Source: Nocardia farcinica (GTDB taxonomy: Bacteria > Actinomycetota > Actinomycetes > Mycobacteriales > Mycobacteriaceae). From it: DNA of 64,000 bases. Within the stretch, counting starts at the first letter, position 1; every line of letters starts with the position of its first letter. The translations under genes were made by a program, and so were the position numbers. The stretch covers positions 62,001 through 126,000 of the forward strand of contig NZ_LN868938.1 in assembly GCF_001182745.1 (NCBI RefSeq). Reading direction: 5' to 3'. The notes under the pieces were generated by a model. It did no database searches and was not told the DNA's origin. It was given only the letters and a program-made list of their open reading frames with translations. This document shows positions 33,280-41,661 of this stretch, piece after piece.

Positions 33280-34503
33280 ATGAACGCCTTGTGGCATGGA
33301 TTCGCCGATATGGGCGCCGTCGCACGGGACGGCGCGTTCGTGGTGGCCCGCGGTGCGGGCGCCTACGTCTACGACGAGGCGGGCAACCGCTATCTCGACG
33401 CCACCGCGGGCCTGTGGTTCACCAACGTCGGCCACGGCCGCGCCGAGATCGCCGACGCCGTCGCCGCCCAGCTGCGCCGGATCGCGCACTACTCGAACTT
33501 CGGCGACATCGCCGAGCCGCCGACCCGGGAACTGGCCGAACGGCTTTCGGCGATCGCGCCGATCCCGGGCAGCAAGATCTTCTTCACCTCCGGCGGTTCC
33601 GACTCGGTGGACACCGCCGCGAAGTTCGCTCGCCGCTACTGGCACGAGGTCGGCAGGCCGGGCAAGACCATCGTGGTGGGCAGGCAGCGCGCCTACCACG
33701 GCATGCACGTCGCGGGCACCGCGCTGTCGGGCCTGCCGCCCAACCGGGACGGCTACGGCGAACTCATGCCCGACGCGCGCACGGTCGACTGGGACGACCC
33801 CAAGGGGCTGCTCGCGCTGATCGAGGAGGTCGGCGCCGAGCGGATCGCGGCCTTCTTCTGCGAACCGATCATCGGCGCGGGCGGGGTGTACCTGCCACCG
33901 GAGGGGTATCTGACGGAGGTGCGGGCGATCTGCGCCGACCACGACATCCTCTTCGTCGCCGACGAGGTGGTCACCGGCTTCGGCCGCATCGGCGGCTCCT
34001 GGTTCGCCTCCAGCCGGTTCGACCTCCGCCCGGACCTGATGACCACCGCGAAGGGCCTCACCAGCGGCTATCTGCCGATGGGCGCGGTGTTCATCGCGCC
34101 GCACCTGGCCGAGCCGTTCTTCGCCGGTGGGGTGTGGTGGCGCCACGGCTACACCTACGGCGGACACGCCGCCTCCGCCGCGGCCGCACTGGCCAATCTG
34201 GACATCCTCGAGCGTGAGAACCTGCTCGCCGAGGCGGCGCGACTGGAGGCCACCCTGCACGCCGAGTTGGCTCCGCTGGCACAGCATCCACGGGTCGCCG
34301 AGGTGCGCAGCGGGTTGGGCGCGGTCGCCGCCGTCCAGCTCGCCGATCCCGCCGAAGCGCCCGCCTTCGTCAAAGCCCTACGGGCGGAAGGGGTGTCGAG
34401 CCGGGCCGCGGGTCAGGGGGCATTGCAGATCTCGCCCGCGTTCGTCATGACCGACGAGCAGGTTCGCGAGCTGGCGGCCGCGTTCGCCCGCGCCCTGGGC
34501 TGA
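33280..34503 (+). CDS. Class III PLP-dependent aminotransferase
   Basis: A 407-residue omega-aminotransferase-type enzyme. It has the class III blocks ATAGLWFTNVGHGRAEIA, FFTSGGSDSVDTAAKFARRY and ILFVADEVVTGFGRIGGSWF, and the PLP lysine in MTTAKGLTSGYLPMGAV. It is shorter than the usual 450 residues. It could use polyamines, beta-alanine/GABA-type amines or other omega-amino substrates; sequence alone does not decide. The ATG at 33280 follows a GGTGGTGTC context. The acyl-CoA synthetase gene starts 121 bp downstream. Confidence 0.88.
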   Translation: MNALWHGFADMGAVARDGAFVVARGAGAYVYDEAGNRYLDATAGLWFTNVGHGRAEIADAVAAQLRRIAHYSNFGDIAEPPTRELAERLSAIAPIPGSKIFFTSGGSDSVDTAAKFARRYWHEVGRPGKTIVVGRQRAYHGMHVAGTALSGLPPNRDGYGELMPDARTVDWDDPKGLLALIEEVGAERIAAFFCEPIIGAGGVYLPPEGYLTEVRAICADHDILFVADEVVTGFGRIGGSWFASSRFDLRPDLMTTAKGLTSGYLPMGAVFIAPHLAEPFFAGGVWWRHGYTYGGHAASAAAALANLDILERENLLAEAARLEATLHAELAPLAQHPRVAEVRSGLGAVAAVQLADPAEAPAFVKALRAEGVSSRAAGQGALQISPAFVMTDEQVRELAAAFARALG

Positions 34504-34624
34504 GCGCCGTCGCCGTGGGGTCGGGCACTCGACGCGGGTACCCGACAGGCCATACTGTGAGGGCAGATGCCCGCACTCCGCGTGCGGGGTTTCGCGGGCC
34601 GGTCGGCCGGGTGACGGGAGTGAA

Positions 34625-36250
34625 ATGATGCCCAAGGTGACGGCGGCCGGGGTGGTGCGGCGGGTCCGGGACGAGACCTATTACGCGGCACTGGCGTTGC
34701 GCGCCGGGCTCCTCACCCCCGAGCGGCCCGACCGGTTGGCCGGAATGGGCCTCGCGGTGGTGCGCTCGGGTCTGCTGGGCGGACTGGTCGGCGTCGCGGC
34801 GGTGCGCTACCGGGACCGCACCGCGGTGCTCGACGAGCGCGGGCGGGTGAGCTTCCGCGAACTCGACGAGCGCACCACCGCGCTCGCCAACGCCTGGCGG
34901 GCCCGCGGACTGCGCGACGGCGAGGGCGTGGCGGTACTGACCCGCAACCACCGCGGCTTCCACTACGCGGTCTTCGCCGCGGCCAAGTGCGGGGCCCGAA
35001 TCATCCTGGTGAACACCGATTTCGGCGCCGGGCAGCTGCGCGAGGTACTGGCCAGGGAAGGCGCCGACCTGGTGGTCCACGACGAGGAGTTCACCGGGTT
35101 GCTCGGTGACCTGCGTCCACGGCGGGGCCGATACCGCGCCTGGACCGACGCGCCCGCCGTCGACACCCTCGACAACCTCATCGCGGGCGGAGCCCGCACA
35201 CCGGCCCGCCGGCCCCGCACGTCCGCCCGGATCGTGTTGCTCACCAGCGGCACCACCGGCACCCCGAAGGGCGCCCCGCGGCGGGAGCCGACCTCGCTGT
35301 CGCCGCTGGGCGGCCTCCTGGCCCGCGTGCCGTTGCGCGTCCGGGAGGTGACCGAATGCCCGGCGCCGCTGTTCCATACGCTCGGCTTCGCGCACGCCGT
35401 CCTGGCGCTGGGATTCGGCACCACGCTGGTGATCCGGCGGAAGTTCGACCCCGAGGCCGTGCTGGACAGCCTGGTCCGGCACCGCGCGAGCACGCTGGTG
35501 GTGGTGCCGGTGATGCTGCGCCGCCTGGTCGACGCCGATCCGCACGCCAGGGCGCACCGGGAGCTGTCCCGGCTGCGGGTGGTCTTCGTCGCCGGGTCGC
35601 AGCTGGGCGCTCCGCTGTGCCTGCGCGCCACCGAGGCGTTCGGGCCCGTGCTCTACAACGTGTACGGCTCCACCGAGGCCGCCTACGCCACCATCGCCAC
35701 CCCGGCCGACCTGGCCGAGGCCCCCGGCTGCGTGGGTCGGCCGGTGCCGGGCGCGGTGGTCGAGATCCTCGACGTCACGGACCGCGAACTGCCCGCCGGG
35801 CACACCGGCCGCATCTTCGTCGGCAACGACTACCAATTCGAGGGCTACACCGGCGGCGGAGACAAGCCGCGGGTGCGCGGCCTGATGGCCACCGGCGATC
35901 TCGGCCATGTCGACGCGGCCGGACGGTTGTTCGTCGACGGACGCGAGGACGACATGATCGTCTCCGGTGGTGAGAACGTCTTCCCCGGCGAGGTCGAGGA
36001 CCTGCTGGCCGCCCATCCCGCGGTGGCCGAGGCCAGCGCCTTCGGCGTCGACGACGACGAGTACGGCCAGCGGCTGCGGGTGGCCGTGGTGCTGCGACCG
36101 GGCCACGCCCTCACCGCCGAGCAGGTGCGCGACCACGTGCGCACCCACCTGGCCCGCTACAAGGTGCCCCGCGACGTGCTCTTCCTGCCGGAACTGCCGC
36201 GCAACCCGAGCGGGAAGGTCCTCGTCCGCGTCCTGCGCGAGCTGGACTGA
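34625..36250 (+). CDS. AMP-binding acyl-CoA synthetase (FadD-like)
   Basis: A 541-residue ANL-family ligase. The P-loop is VLLTSGTTGTPKGAPRRE, the A5-type motif is YNVYGSTEAAYATIA and the late motif is TGDLGHVDAAGRLFVDGRED. The C-terminal lysine lies in LPRNPSGKVLVRVLREL. Members activate fatty or related acids with ATP and CoA. The N-terminal hydrophobic region (MGLAVVRSGLLGGLVGVAAV) may contact membranes. The last 94 bp overlap the opposing SDR frame. Confidence 0.88.
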   Translation: MMPKVTAAGVVRRVRDETYYAALALRAGLLTPERPDRLAGMGLAVVRSGLLGGLVGVAAVRYRDRTAVLDERGRVSFRELDERTTALANAWRARGLRDGEGVAVLTRNHRGFHYAVFAAAKCGARIILVNTDFGAGQLREVLAREGADLVVHDEEFTGLLGDLRPRRGRYRAWTDAPAVDTLDNLIAGGARTPARRPRTSARIVLLTSGTTGTPKGAPRREPTSLSPLGGLLARVPLRVREVTECPAPLFHTLGFAHAVLALGFGTTLVIRRKFDPEAVLDSLVRHRASTLVVVPVMLRRLVDADPHARAHRELSRLRVVFVAGSQLGAPLCLRATEAFGPVLYNVYGSTEAAYATIATPADLAEAPGCVGRPVPGAVVEILDVTDRELPAGHTGRIFVGNDYQFEGYTGGGDKPRVRGLMATGDLGHVDAAGRLFVDGREDDMIVSGGENVFPGEVEDLLAAHPAVAEASAFGVDDDEYGQRLRVAVVLRPGHALTAEQVRDHVRTHLARYKVPRDVLFLPELPRNPSGKVLVRVLRELD

Positions 36251-36879
36251 ACCGTCGCGAGGTCGATGTCTCCGATGGTGACCAGGCCGTTCCTGCCGTG
36301 CGCCACACAGTCGGCGACCGCCGCGGCGATCCGCTGTGCGTCCGCCGCACCGCCCGGCGCCACCGTGCTGAGCAGGATGTCGCCGGTGACCGCGCGTCCG
36401 CGCAGCCCGGCCGCCTCCACCAGCGCGTACTTGGTCGCGCAGTAGACGGCCGCGCCGAGCGCGCCGGCGACCCCGGCCGCCGATCCCGCGTTGACGATGT
36501 GTCCGTGGCCCCGGGCCGTGAACATCCGCGCTGCGACGCGCGCGCCGACGATCGCCGGTGTGAGGTCGGGCGCCTGTGCGGCGCCGGGGGCGGCTTCGAC
36601 GGTGTTGACCACCACGTCCAGCCCGCCCAGCCGGGCGTGTGCTTCGGCGAGGAACGCGGTGAAACAGTCCTCGTGGTAGGCGATCACGCGCGCGCCGAGA
36701 ACGGCGGCGCCGGTGCTGTGCGCCAGGCGGGCGGCGCGCCGCCGGGCCGTGGCGGCCGACCGATCGCCCAGTACCACCCGCGCCCCGGCCCCCAGAAATG
36801 CCAGTGCCACTTCCTGTTCCAGCTCCCGCGCACCCCCGGCGATGGCGATCCGGCGGCCCGCGAGCGTCCCCATGCCCAT
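36157..36879 (-). CDS. Degenerate short-chain dehydrogenase
   Basis: A 240-residue SDR-like frame. The catalytic serine region VNAGSAAGVAG and YCATKYALVEAAG (Tyr-x3-Lys) are intact. The N-terminal glycine loop is degraded: AGGARELEQEV lacks the usual GxGIG, so cofactor binding is doubtful. The last 30 or so residues (SSSRRTRTRTFPLGLRGSSG) are antisense to the acyl-CoA synthetase end and unlike an SDR, suggesting that the original stop was lost. I regard it as a decaying or repurposed gene. Confidence 0.6.
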   Translation of the reverse strand: MGMGTLAGRRIAIAGGARELEQEVALAFLGAGARVVLGDRSAATARRRAARLAHSTGAAVLGARVIAYHEDCFTAFLAEAHARLGGLDVVVNTVEAAPGAAQAPDLTPAIVGARVAARMFTARGHGHIVNAGSAAGVAGALGAAVYCATKYALVEAAGLRGRAVTGDILLSTVAPGGAADAQRIAAAVADCVAHGRNGLVTIGDIDLATVQSSSRRTRTRTFPLGLRGSSGRKSTSRGTL

Positions 36880-37077
36880 CCGCTGTCTCCGCTCGCCGTC
36901 CCGTCCGCTCGACGGTACCGCCGAGACACGGTTGCGCCCATACGAATTCGGGCCACGACCTTGCGAATTCCGGCCGGCTCGGTGGGCGACACCGGGTTTC
37001 GGCGGACCCGGCGGACGAGCGGGTGTCCGGTCGATGTCCGATCGTTTTCCTGCGCGGACCGGTCATAGCCGACAACC

Positions 37078-38238
37078 ATGACAGCGATGACCTGGGAATG
37101 GCGGCGTACGGTCGGTCTGTCGGCGGTGCTGGTCGAGGTGGCGGCCGAGCACGGTCTCGGCGTGCGCGCGTGCCTGTGCGGCACCGGCATCGATCCGGCT
37201 CTGCTGAACACGCCGGACGGCGAGGTCACCGCCGCACAGGAACTGGCCCTGGTCCGCAATATCGTGACGGCACTGGGCGATCCGCCCGGCCTCGGCCTGG
37301 CCGCGGGTGCCCGCACCCACGTCACCAGCTACGGCGCGCTCGGCCTGGCATTGCTGGCCAGCCCGACCGTGCGCTCGGCGGTGGATCTGCTCATGCGCTA
37401 CATCCGCATGACCACGACCTTCGCCCGCATCTGGCACGTCTACCGTGACGACGAACTGCACCTGTACGCCGACGACAGCGACGTGCCCGCCGAGCTGCGC
37501 GGGTTCCTGCTCGAACGCGACGTCACCGTGCTGCTGGCGAACTGGGCCGCGGTCTATCACGCCCCGGCGCCGGTACTGCGCGGCTCGGTGTCGGGCGGGT
37601 TGCGCCCGCGGCTGCAGCCGCTCATCGACGAGTACGGCCTCGACTGCGTGGACGGTGTCGGCCCGCACCTGGTCGTCTTCGACACCTCCGGATTCGAGGA
37701 TCCGCTACCGCAGGCCAGCCCGCTCACCGCGCGGCTGTTCGAGCAGCAGTGCGCGCAGCTGCTGCACCGGCGCGGGCTGCGCCACGGCATCGCCGGAACG
37801 GTGCGCGAGGTGCTGTTGCGCCGGATGGGGGAGCGGGTCGGGCAGGAGGAGATGGCGACGCTGCTGCACATGAGCCTGCGGACGCTGCGGCGCAGGCTCG
37901 CCGAGGAAGGCACCAGCTACCGCGGGCTGTGCTCGCAGACCTACGGGGAACTGGCCGAGGAACTGCTGGCCGGCGGCCTGACCGTCGAGGACGTCGCCTA
38001 CCGGATGGGCTATGCGGGCGCGCCGAGCTTCTCCACCGCGTTCAAGCAGTGGCGCGGGATCTCACCCGGGCATTTCGCCCGCGCGGTGGCGCCGCGGCGC
38101 GGGGCGACCGCGCCCGGCCGGCGTCAGATCTCGATCACCGAGTCGGCGACCACCCGGCCGCCGAGCCGCACCCAGCCGTCGGAATCCCACTCGGTGAACA
38201 GCTGTGAACCGGCACCCTGGGTGATCTTGAGGCCCTGA
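37078..38238 (+). CDS. AraC-family regulator with N-terminal sensor domain
   Basis: A 386-residue regulator. Residues 1-200 match the arabinose-binding-like sensor common in OruR/ArgR-type AraC proteins (VTSYGALGLALLASPTVRSA). The C-terminal AraC double HTH has MATLLHMSLRTLRRRLAEEG, then VEDVAYRMGYAGAPSFSTAF and KQWRGISPGHFARAV. The 46-residue tail after the HTH is antisense to the PhzF gene and probably a by-product of stop loss. It faces the SDR gene divergently with 198 bp between the starts. Confidence 0.85.
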   Translation: MTAMTWEWRRTVGLSAVLVEVAAEHGLGVRACLCGTGIDPALLNTPDGEVTAAQELALVRNIVTALGDPPGLGLAAGARTHVTSYGALGLALLASPTVRSAVDLLMRYIRMTTTFARIWHVYRDDELHLYADDSDVPAELRGFLLERDVTVLLANWAAVYHAPAPVLRGSVSGGLRPRLQPLIDEYGLDCVDGVGPHLVVFDTSGFEDPLPQASPLTARLFEQQCAQLLHRRGLRHGIAGTVREVLLRRMGERVGQEEMATLLHMSLRTLRRRLAEEGTSYRGLCSQTYGELAEELLAGGLTVEDVAYRMGYAGAPSFSTAFKQWRGISPGHFARAVAPRRGATAPGRRQISITESATTRPPSRTQPSESHSVNSCEPAPWVILRP

Positions 38239-38825
38239 CGCAACAGCGCCGTGAGGGCGACCGCGGCGGCGCCGGTCGCGGCGTCCTCGGCGATTCCCAT
38301 GGTGGGTGCGAACATCCGCGAGCGCACCGACCCGCGCATCTCGTCCGCCCAGGCCCACAGGTAGTGCGGGCCGCCGGTGAAGTCGTCGGGCCGCAGCTCG
38401 TCGAGCTCGGCCGGATCCTCCAGCTGGTGGAAGGTGAAGTCCGGCGCCCAGTTGGCGCGGGCACGGATCCAGGTCAGGCCCTCGCCCAGCTGGACCTCGA
38501 CCGGCCCGGCGGGCACGTCGAGCACCCGCACCGGGGTGCCCTGCTCGGCCAGCCACCACGCCGTGCCGACCGAGGGATGCCCCGCGAAGGGGAGTTCCAT
38601 CGCCGGGGTGTAGATCCGCAGCCGCGCGACCTCGGCGACCGGATCGGCCACGACCACCGTCTCGCTGAAGCCGGCGCGCGCCGCCAGCGCCTGGTGGTCG
38701 GCCTCGGCCACATCGCCCGCGCGGGCGATGCCCAGCGCATTGCCCAGCCGTCCGCAGGAATCGGTGAACACGCGAACGACCTCGACCCTGGTGGAGTCGG
38801 CTTCCGGTTCACTGTGTGTGCCCAT
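38124..38825 (-). CDS. PhzF-family isomerase-like protein
   Basis: A 233-residue PhzF-fold protein. It has VVRVFTDSCGRLGNALGIA at the start, the second-domain motif ELPFAGHPSVGTAWWLAEQG, and EDAATGAAAVALTALL. PhzF enzymes isomerise dihydro-hydroxyanthranilate, but most homologues lack a phenazine cluster, as here. It is slightly shorter than typical (about 260-290). Its place between nrdR and the PAC2 gene fits M. tuberculosis Rv2716 by recalled synteny. Its 3' end overlaps the AraC tail by 115 bp. Confidence 0.85.
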   Translation of the reverse strand: MGTHSEPEADSTRVEVVRVFTDSCGRLGNALGIARAGDVAEADHQALAARAGFSETVVVADPVAEVARLRIYTPAMELPFAGHPSVGTAWWLAEQGTPVRVLDVPAGPVEVQLGEGLTWIRARANWAPDFTFHQLEDPAELDELRPDDFTGGPHYLWAWADEMRGSVRSRMFAPTMGIAEDAATGAAAVALTALLRQGLKITQGAGSQLFTEWDSDGWVRLGGRVVADSVIEI

Positions 38826-38892
38826 GTGCGCGAGCCTACCGGCCCCGACCGACGGGGCAACCGATCAGCAATCTGCCCAGGTACCGGCGACG

Positions 38893-38930
38893 CGCGAAGG
38901 CCCGCTCCCCCGGGGGAGCGGGCCTTCGCG
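38893..38930 (-). terminator. Strong hairpin terminator of ahpC-ahpD
   Basis: A 38-bp perfect palindrome (19-bp arms centred at 38911/38912) lies 25 bp after the ahpD stop on the minus strand. It is the strongest hairpin in the window. Confidence 0.9.
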
Positions 38931-38955
38931 GAAGACGGAACCGCGCGGGAGCGGA

Positions 38956-39495
38956 TCAGACCGCCGCGGCCGCGAGTGCCTCGGTGGACTGCACCGCCTG
39001 GCCGACACCGGCCACGATCGCGGCCACGCGCAGCGATTCGAAGATCACCTCGCGCGACACGCCCGCCTCGCGGAGCGTGTGCTCGTGCGCCTCGAGGCAG
39101 TGGGCGCAGCCGTTGATCGAGGAGACCGCGAACGACCACAGCTCGAAATCGGCCTTGTCCACACCCGGGTTGCCGATGATCTGCATGCGCAGCCCGGCCC
39201 GCAGGTCGTCGTAGCGCCCGCCCAGGAACGCCTTGCCCCGGTAGAACACATTGTTCATGCCCATGATCGAGGCCGCGCCGAGGGCGGCGTTGTAGGCCTC
39301 CGCCGACAGCACGTCGGCGGCTTCCTCGGCGATCTCCCGCAGCGTCGTCGCCGACCGGGTCGCGGCCGCGGACGCCAGCAGCGTGCCCCACAGCTGCTGT
39401 TCGTTCAGCACGGTGCTCCGTGCGATCGATGACAGGTTGAGCTTGAGGTCCTTGGCGTACTCGGGCAGGGAGTTCTTCAGGTTCTCAATGCTCAT
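38956..39495 (-). CDS. ahpD: Alkylhydroperoxidase AhpD
   Basis: A 179-residue AhpD. The catalytic CxxC is [12 protein letters not shown] with Cys130, Cys133 and His137, the same numbers as in the M. tuberculosis enzyme, and the charge-relay glutamate region [10 protein letters not shown] is present. AhpD hands electrons to AhpC. It lies 93 bp downstream of ahpC on the same strand, before a strong terminator. Confidence 0.95.
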   Translation of the reverse strand: MSIENLKNSLPEYAKDLKLNLSSIARSTVLNEQQLWGTLLASAAATRSATTLREIAEEAADVLSAEAYNAALGAASIMGMNNVFYRGKAFLGGRYDDLRAGLRMQIIGNPGVDKADFELWSFAVSSINGCAHCLEAHEHTLREAGVSREVIFESLRVAAIVAGVGQAVQSTEALAAAAV

Positions 39496-39588
39496 CGGTG
39501 ATGTCCTCTTTCGCGATCGGGCCCGGATGGGGCGATGAGATGGGTCGCTCCCGGCCGGGAGCGGGTGGGGCGGAGTGGGTCGGTCGGA

Positions 39589-40176
39589 TCAGACGCTGGC
39601 GGCCAGCAGCTCGCCGGCGTTGATGGTCGGATCGCCCTTCTTCCAGTTGCAGGCGCACAGCTCGTCGGACTGCAGGGCGTCGAGCACCCGCAGCACCTCG
39701 TCGACGTTGCGGCCGACCGAACCGGCGGTCACCGAGACGAACTGGATCTCGTTGTTCGGGTCGACGATGAAGGTGGCGCGGTCGGCGACGCCGTCGGCGT
39801 TGAGCACACCGGTGGCGGTGGACAGCTCACGCTTGAGGTCCGAGAGCATCGGGAACGGGAGGGTCTTCAGGTCCTCGTGCTGGGCCCGCCACTGGAAGTG
39901 CACGAACTCGTTGTCGACCGAGACGCCGAGCACCTGCGCGTCGCGGTCGGCGAACTCGTCGTTCAGCTTGCCGAACGCGGCGATCTCGGTCGGGCAGACG
40001 AAGGTGAAGTCCTTCGGCCAGAAGAAGACGATGCGCCACTTGCCGGCGTGGTCGTCGCTGGTGACCTGGGTGAAGTAATCGTCGGGCTGCTGCGCGTCGA
40101 CCTTCGACAAGTCACCGCCGATCACCGCGGTGAGGTTGTACGCCGGGAACTGGTCGCCGATGGTCAGCAGAGCCAT
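39589..40176 (-). CDS. ahpC: Alkyl hydroperoxide reductase AhpC
   Basis: A 195-residue 2-Cys peroxiredoxin. The peroxidatic Cys61 lies in DFTFVCPTEIAAFG, and Cys174/Cys176 lie in DELCACNWKKGD, the three-cysteine pattern of mycobacterial AhpC. I place the start at the ATG at 40176, which is preceded by GAGGAGAA. It reduces organic peroxides and peroxynitrite using AhpD. It is divergent from oxyR, with a dyad between them. Confidence 0.96.
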   Translation of the reverse strand: MALLTIGDQFPAYNLTAVIGGDLSKVDAQQPDDYFTQVTSDDHAGKWRIVFFWPKDFTFVCPTEIAAFGKLNDEFADRDAQVLGVSVDNEFVHFQWRAQHEDLKTLPFPMLSDLKRELSTATGVLNADGVADRATFIVDPNNEIQFVSVTAGSVGRNVDEVLRVLDALQSDELCACNWKKGDPTINAGELLAASV

Positions 40177-40235
40177 GCTGTTCTCCTCGTCCTGGTTGGT
40201 GTGGGTCGGTACCTCACAGATGATCTTGCCCACTA

Positions 40236-40251
40236 TTTGCTGAAAGGCAAA
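40236..40251. promoter_or_regulatory. Dyad between ahpC and oxyR, candidate OxyR site
   Basis: TTTGC (40236-40240) and GCAAA (40247-40251) are exact inverted repeats with a 6-bp spacer in an AT-richer stretch. It lies 59 bp before the ahpC start and 28 bp before the oxyR start, where an OxyR tetramer would bind. Confidence 0.55.
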
Positions 40252-40279
40252 CGTGATGGGTGGCACTAGACTGATAGGC

Positions 40280-41188
40280 GTGAGCGATCAGACTTATCAG
40301 CCGACACTGTCGCAGCTGCGTGCGTTCGTGGCGATCGCGGAATACCGCCATTTCGGCACGGCCGCAGCGCGTCTGGGTGTGAGCCAACCCACGTTGTCGC
40401 AGGCGCTTGCCGCGCTGGAAAACGGGCTCGGTCTGCAGCTGATCGAACGCAGCACCCGCCGGGTGCTCGTCACCGCCGCGGGCACCCGGTTGCTGCCGCA
40501 GGCGATCGCCACGCTCGAGGCCGCCGATCGGTTCGTCGCCTCCGCGACCGGCGACGGCCTCGGGGGCATGCTGCGGCTGGGCATCATCCCCACCGTCGCG
40601 CCCTACATCCTGCCCGGCCTGCTGCCGCCGCTGCGCGAACGGCTGCCGACGCTGGTGCCGCAGATCATCGAGGACCAGACGGCGCGGCTGCTCGAGGGAC
40701 TGCGCACCGGGGTGCTCGACGCCGCGCTGCTCGCGTTGCCCGCCGACAATCAGGGGCTGACCGAGATCCCGCTGTTCACCGAGGAGTTCGTGTTGGTCAC
40801 CCCGCGCGGGCACGAGCTCGCCGGGCGCACCGACATCGCGCCCGGCGTGCTGGCGTCGCTGCCGCTGCTGCTGCTCGACGAGGGGCACTGCCTGCGCGAC
40901 CAGACCCTCGAGCTGTGCCGCTCGGTGGAGGTCGACCCGCTCGCCGTCGGCGACACCCGGGCGGCCTCGCTGGCGACGGTGGTGCAGTGCGTGGCGGGCG
41001 GGCTGGGCGTCACGCTCATCCCCGAGATGGCGGTCGAGGCCGAAACCGCGCGCGGCACACTGGATGTCGCGCGGTTCTCCGCACCCGCGCCGGGGCGCAC
41101 CATCGGCCTGGTGTTCCGGTCGTCGAGTGCGCGAGCGCAGGATTACGAATACCTGGCCGCGATCATCCGCGCCAACCGGCCGTCATGA
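40280..41188 (+). CDS. oxyR: Peroxide-sensing LysR-type activator OxyR
   Basis: A 302-residue LTTR. The HTH spans residues 8-60 ([20 protein letters not shown]). The sensor domain has Cys204 and Cys213 ([14 protein letters not shown]), spaced 9 apart like Cys199/Cys208 of E. coli OxyR, so the redox switch is intact, unlike in M. tuberculosis, where oxyR is a pseudogene. The start is the GTG at 40280. It diverges from ahpC and overlaps the next gene by ATGA. Confidence 0.93.
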   Translation: MSDQTYQPTLSQLRAFVAIAEYRHFGTAAARLGVSQPTLSQALAALENGLGLQLIERSTRRVLVTAAGTRLLPQAIATLEAADRFVASATGDGLGGMLRLGIIPTVAPYILPGLLPPLRERLPTLVPQIIEDQTARLLEGLRTGVLDAALLALPADNQGLTEIPLFTEEFVLVTPRGHELAGRTDIAPGVLASLPLLLLDEGHCLRDQTLELCRSVEVDPLAVGDTRAASLATVVQCVAGGLGVTLIPEMAVEAETARGTLDVARFSAPAPGRTIGLVFRSSSARAQDYEYLAAIIRANRPS

Positions 41189-41598
41189 GCGCCCTGCCGG
41201 GACCGGGCGAACACGCTGCGGGCGAGCCGGATTCGCTGTTCGCCTACGGCACGCTGCGCTTCGCGCCGGTGCTGGACCGGTTGCTCGGCCGGTGTCCGGC
41301 GACGACGCCGGTGACACTGCCCGGCTGGCGGGCGGCGCGGTTGCCCGGCCGGGTGTATCCGGGGCTGGTTCGCGCGCCCGGCGGGTGCGCGCCCGGCGTA
41401 CTGCTCACCGGCCTCAGCGTGGCGGAGCGGGTGCTGCTCGACGCCTACGAGGGTGACGAATACCGGCTCGACACAGTCGAATTCGGGAACACCCGGGCGT
41501 GGGTCTACATCTGGACGGGCGCGGCCGAGGACGCGGACTGGTCGGCCGAGGAATTCGCCGCGCGGCACCTGGCGGACTACCTCGCGCGGTGGGAGTGA
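41185..41598 (+). CDS. Gamma-glutamylcyclotransferase (AIG2-like) family protein
   Basis: A 137-residue GGCT-fold protein: [40 protein letters not shown], then [17 protein letters not shown], where the glutamate of YEGDEY is the expected catalytic acid. It starts inside the oxyR stop (ATGA), so it is coupled to oxyR and may act in oxidative-stress thiol turnover. A hairpin follows. Confidence 0.88.
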   Translation: MSALPGPGEHAAGEPDSLFAYGTLRFAPVLDRLLGRCPATTPVTLPGWRAARLPGRVYPGLVRAPGGCAPGVLLTGLSVAERVLLDAYEGDEYRLDTVEFGNTRAWVYIWTGAAEDADWSAEEFAARHLADYLARWE

Positions 41599-41612
41599 AC
41601 GAGCCCGAGACA

Positions 41613-41653
41613 CCGAGGACGCCGGACGGCGGGGGACCGTCCGGCGTCCTCGG
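41613..41653. terminator. Bidirectional hairpin between GGCT and speDE genes
   Basis: A 17-bp perfect stem (41613-41629 with 41637-41653) and 7-nt loop lie 14 bp after the GGCT stop and 8 bp beyond the speDE stop of the opposing operon. It probably serves both. Confidence 0.85.
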
Positions 41654-41661
41654 GGACGGCG

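Noticed and set aside
38124..38825. Phenazine biosynthesis cluster
   Set aside because: Only a PhzF homologue is present. No phzA-E or modifying genes are near.
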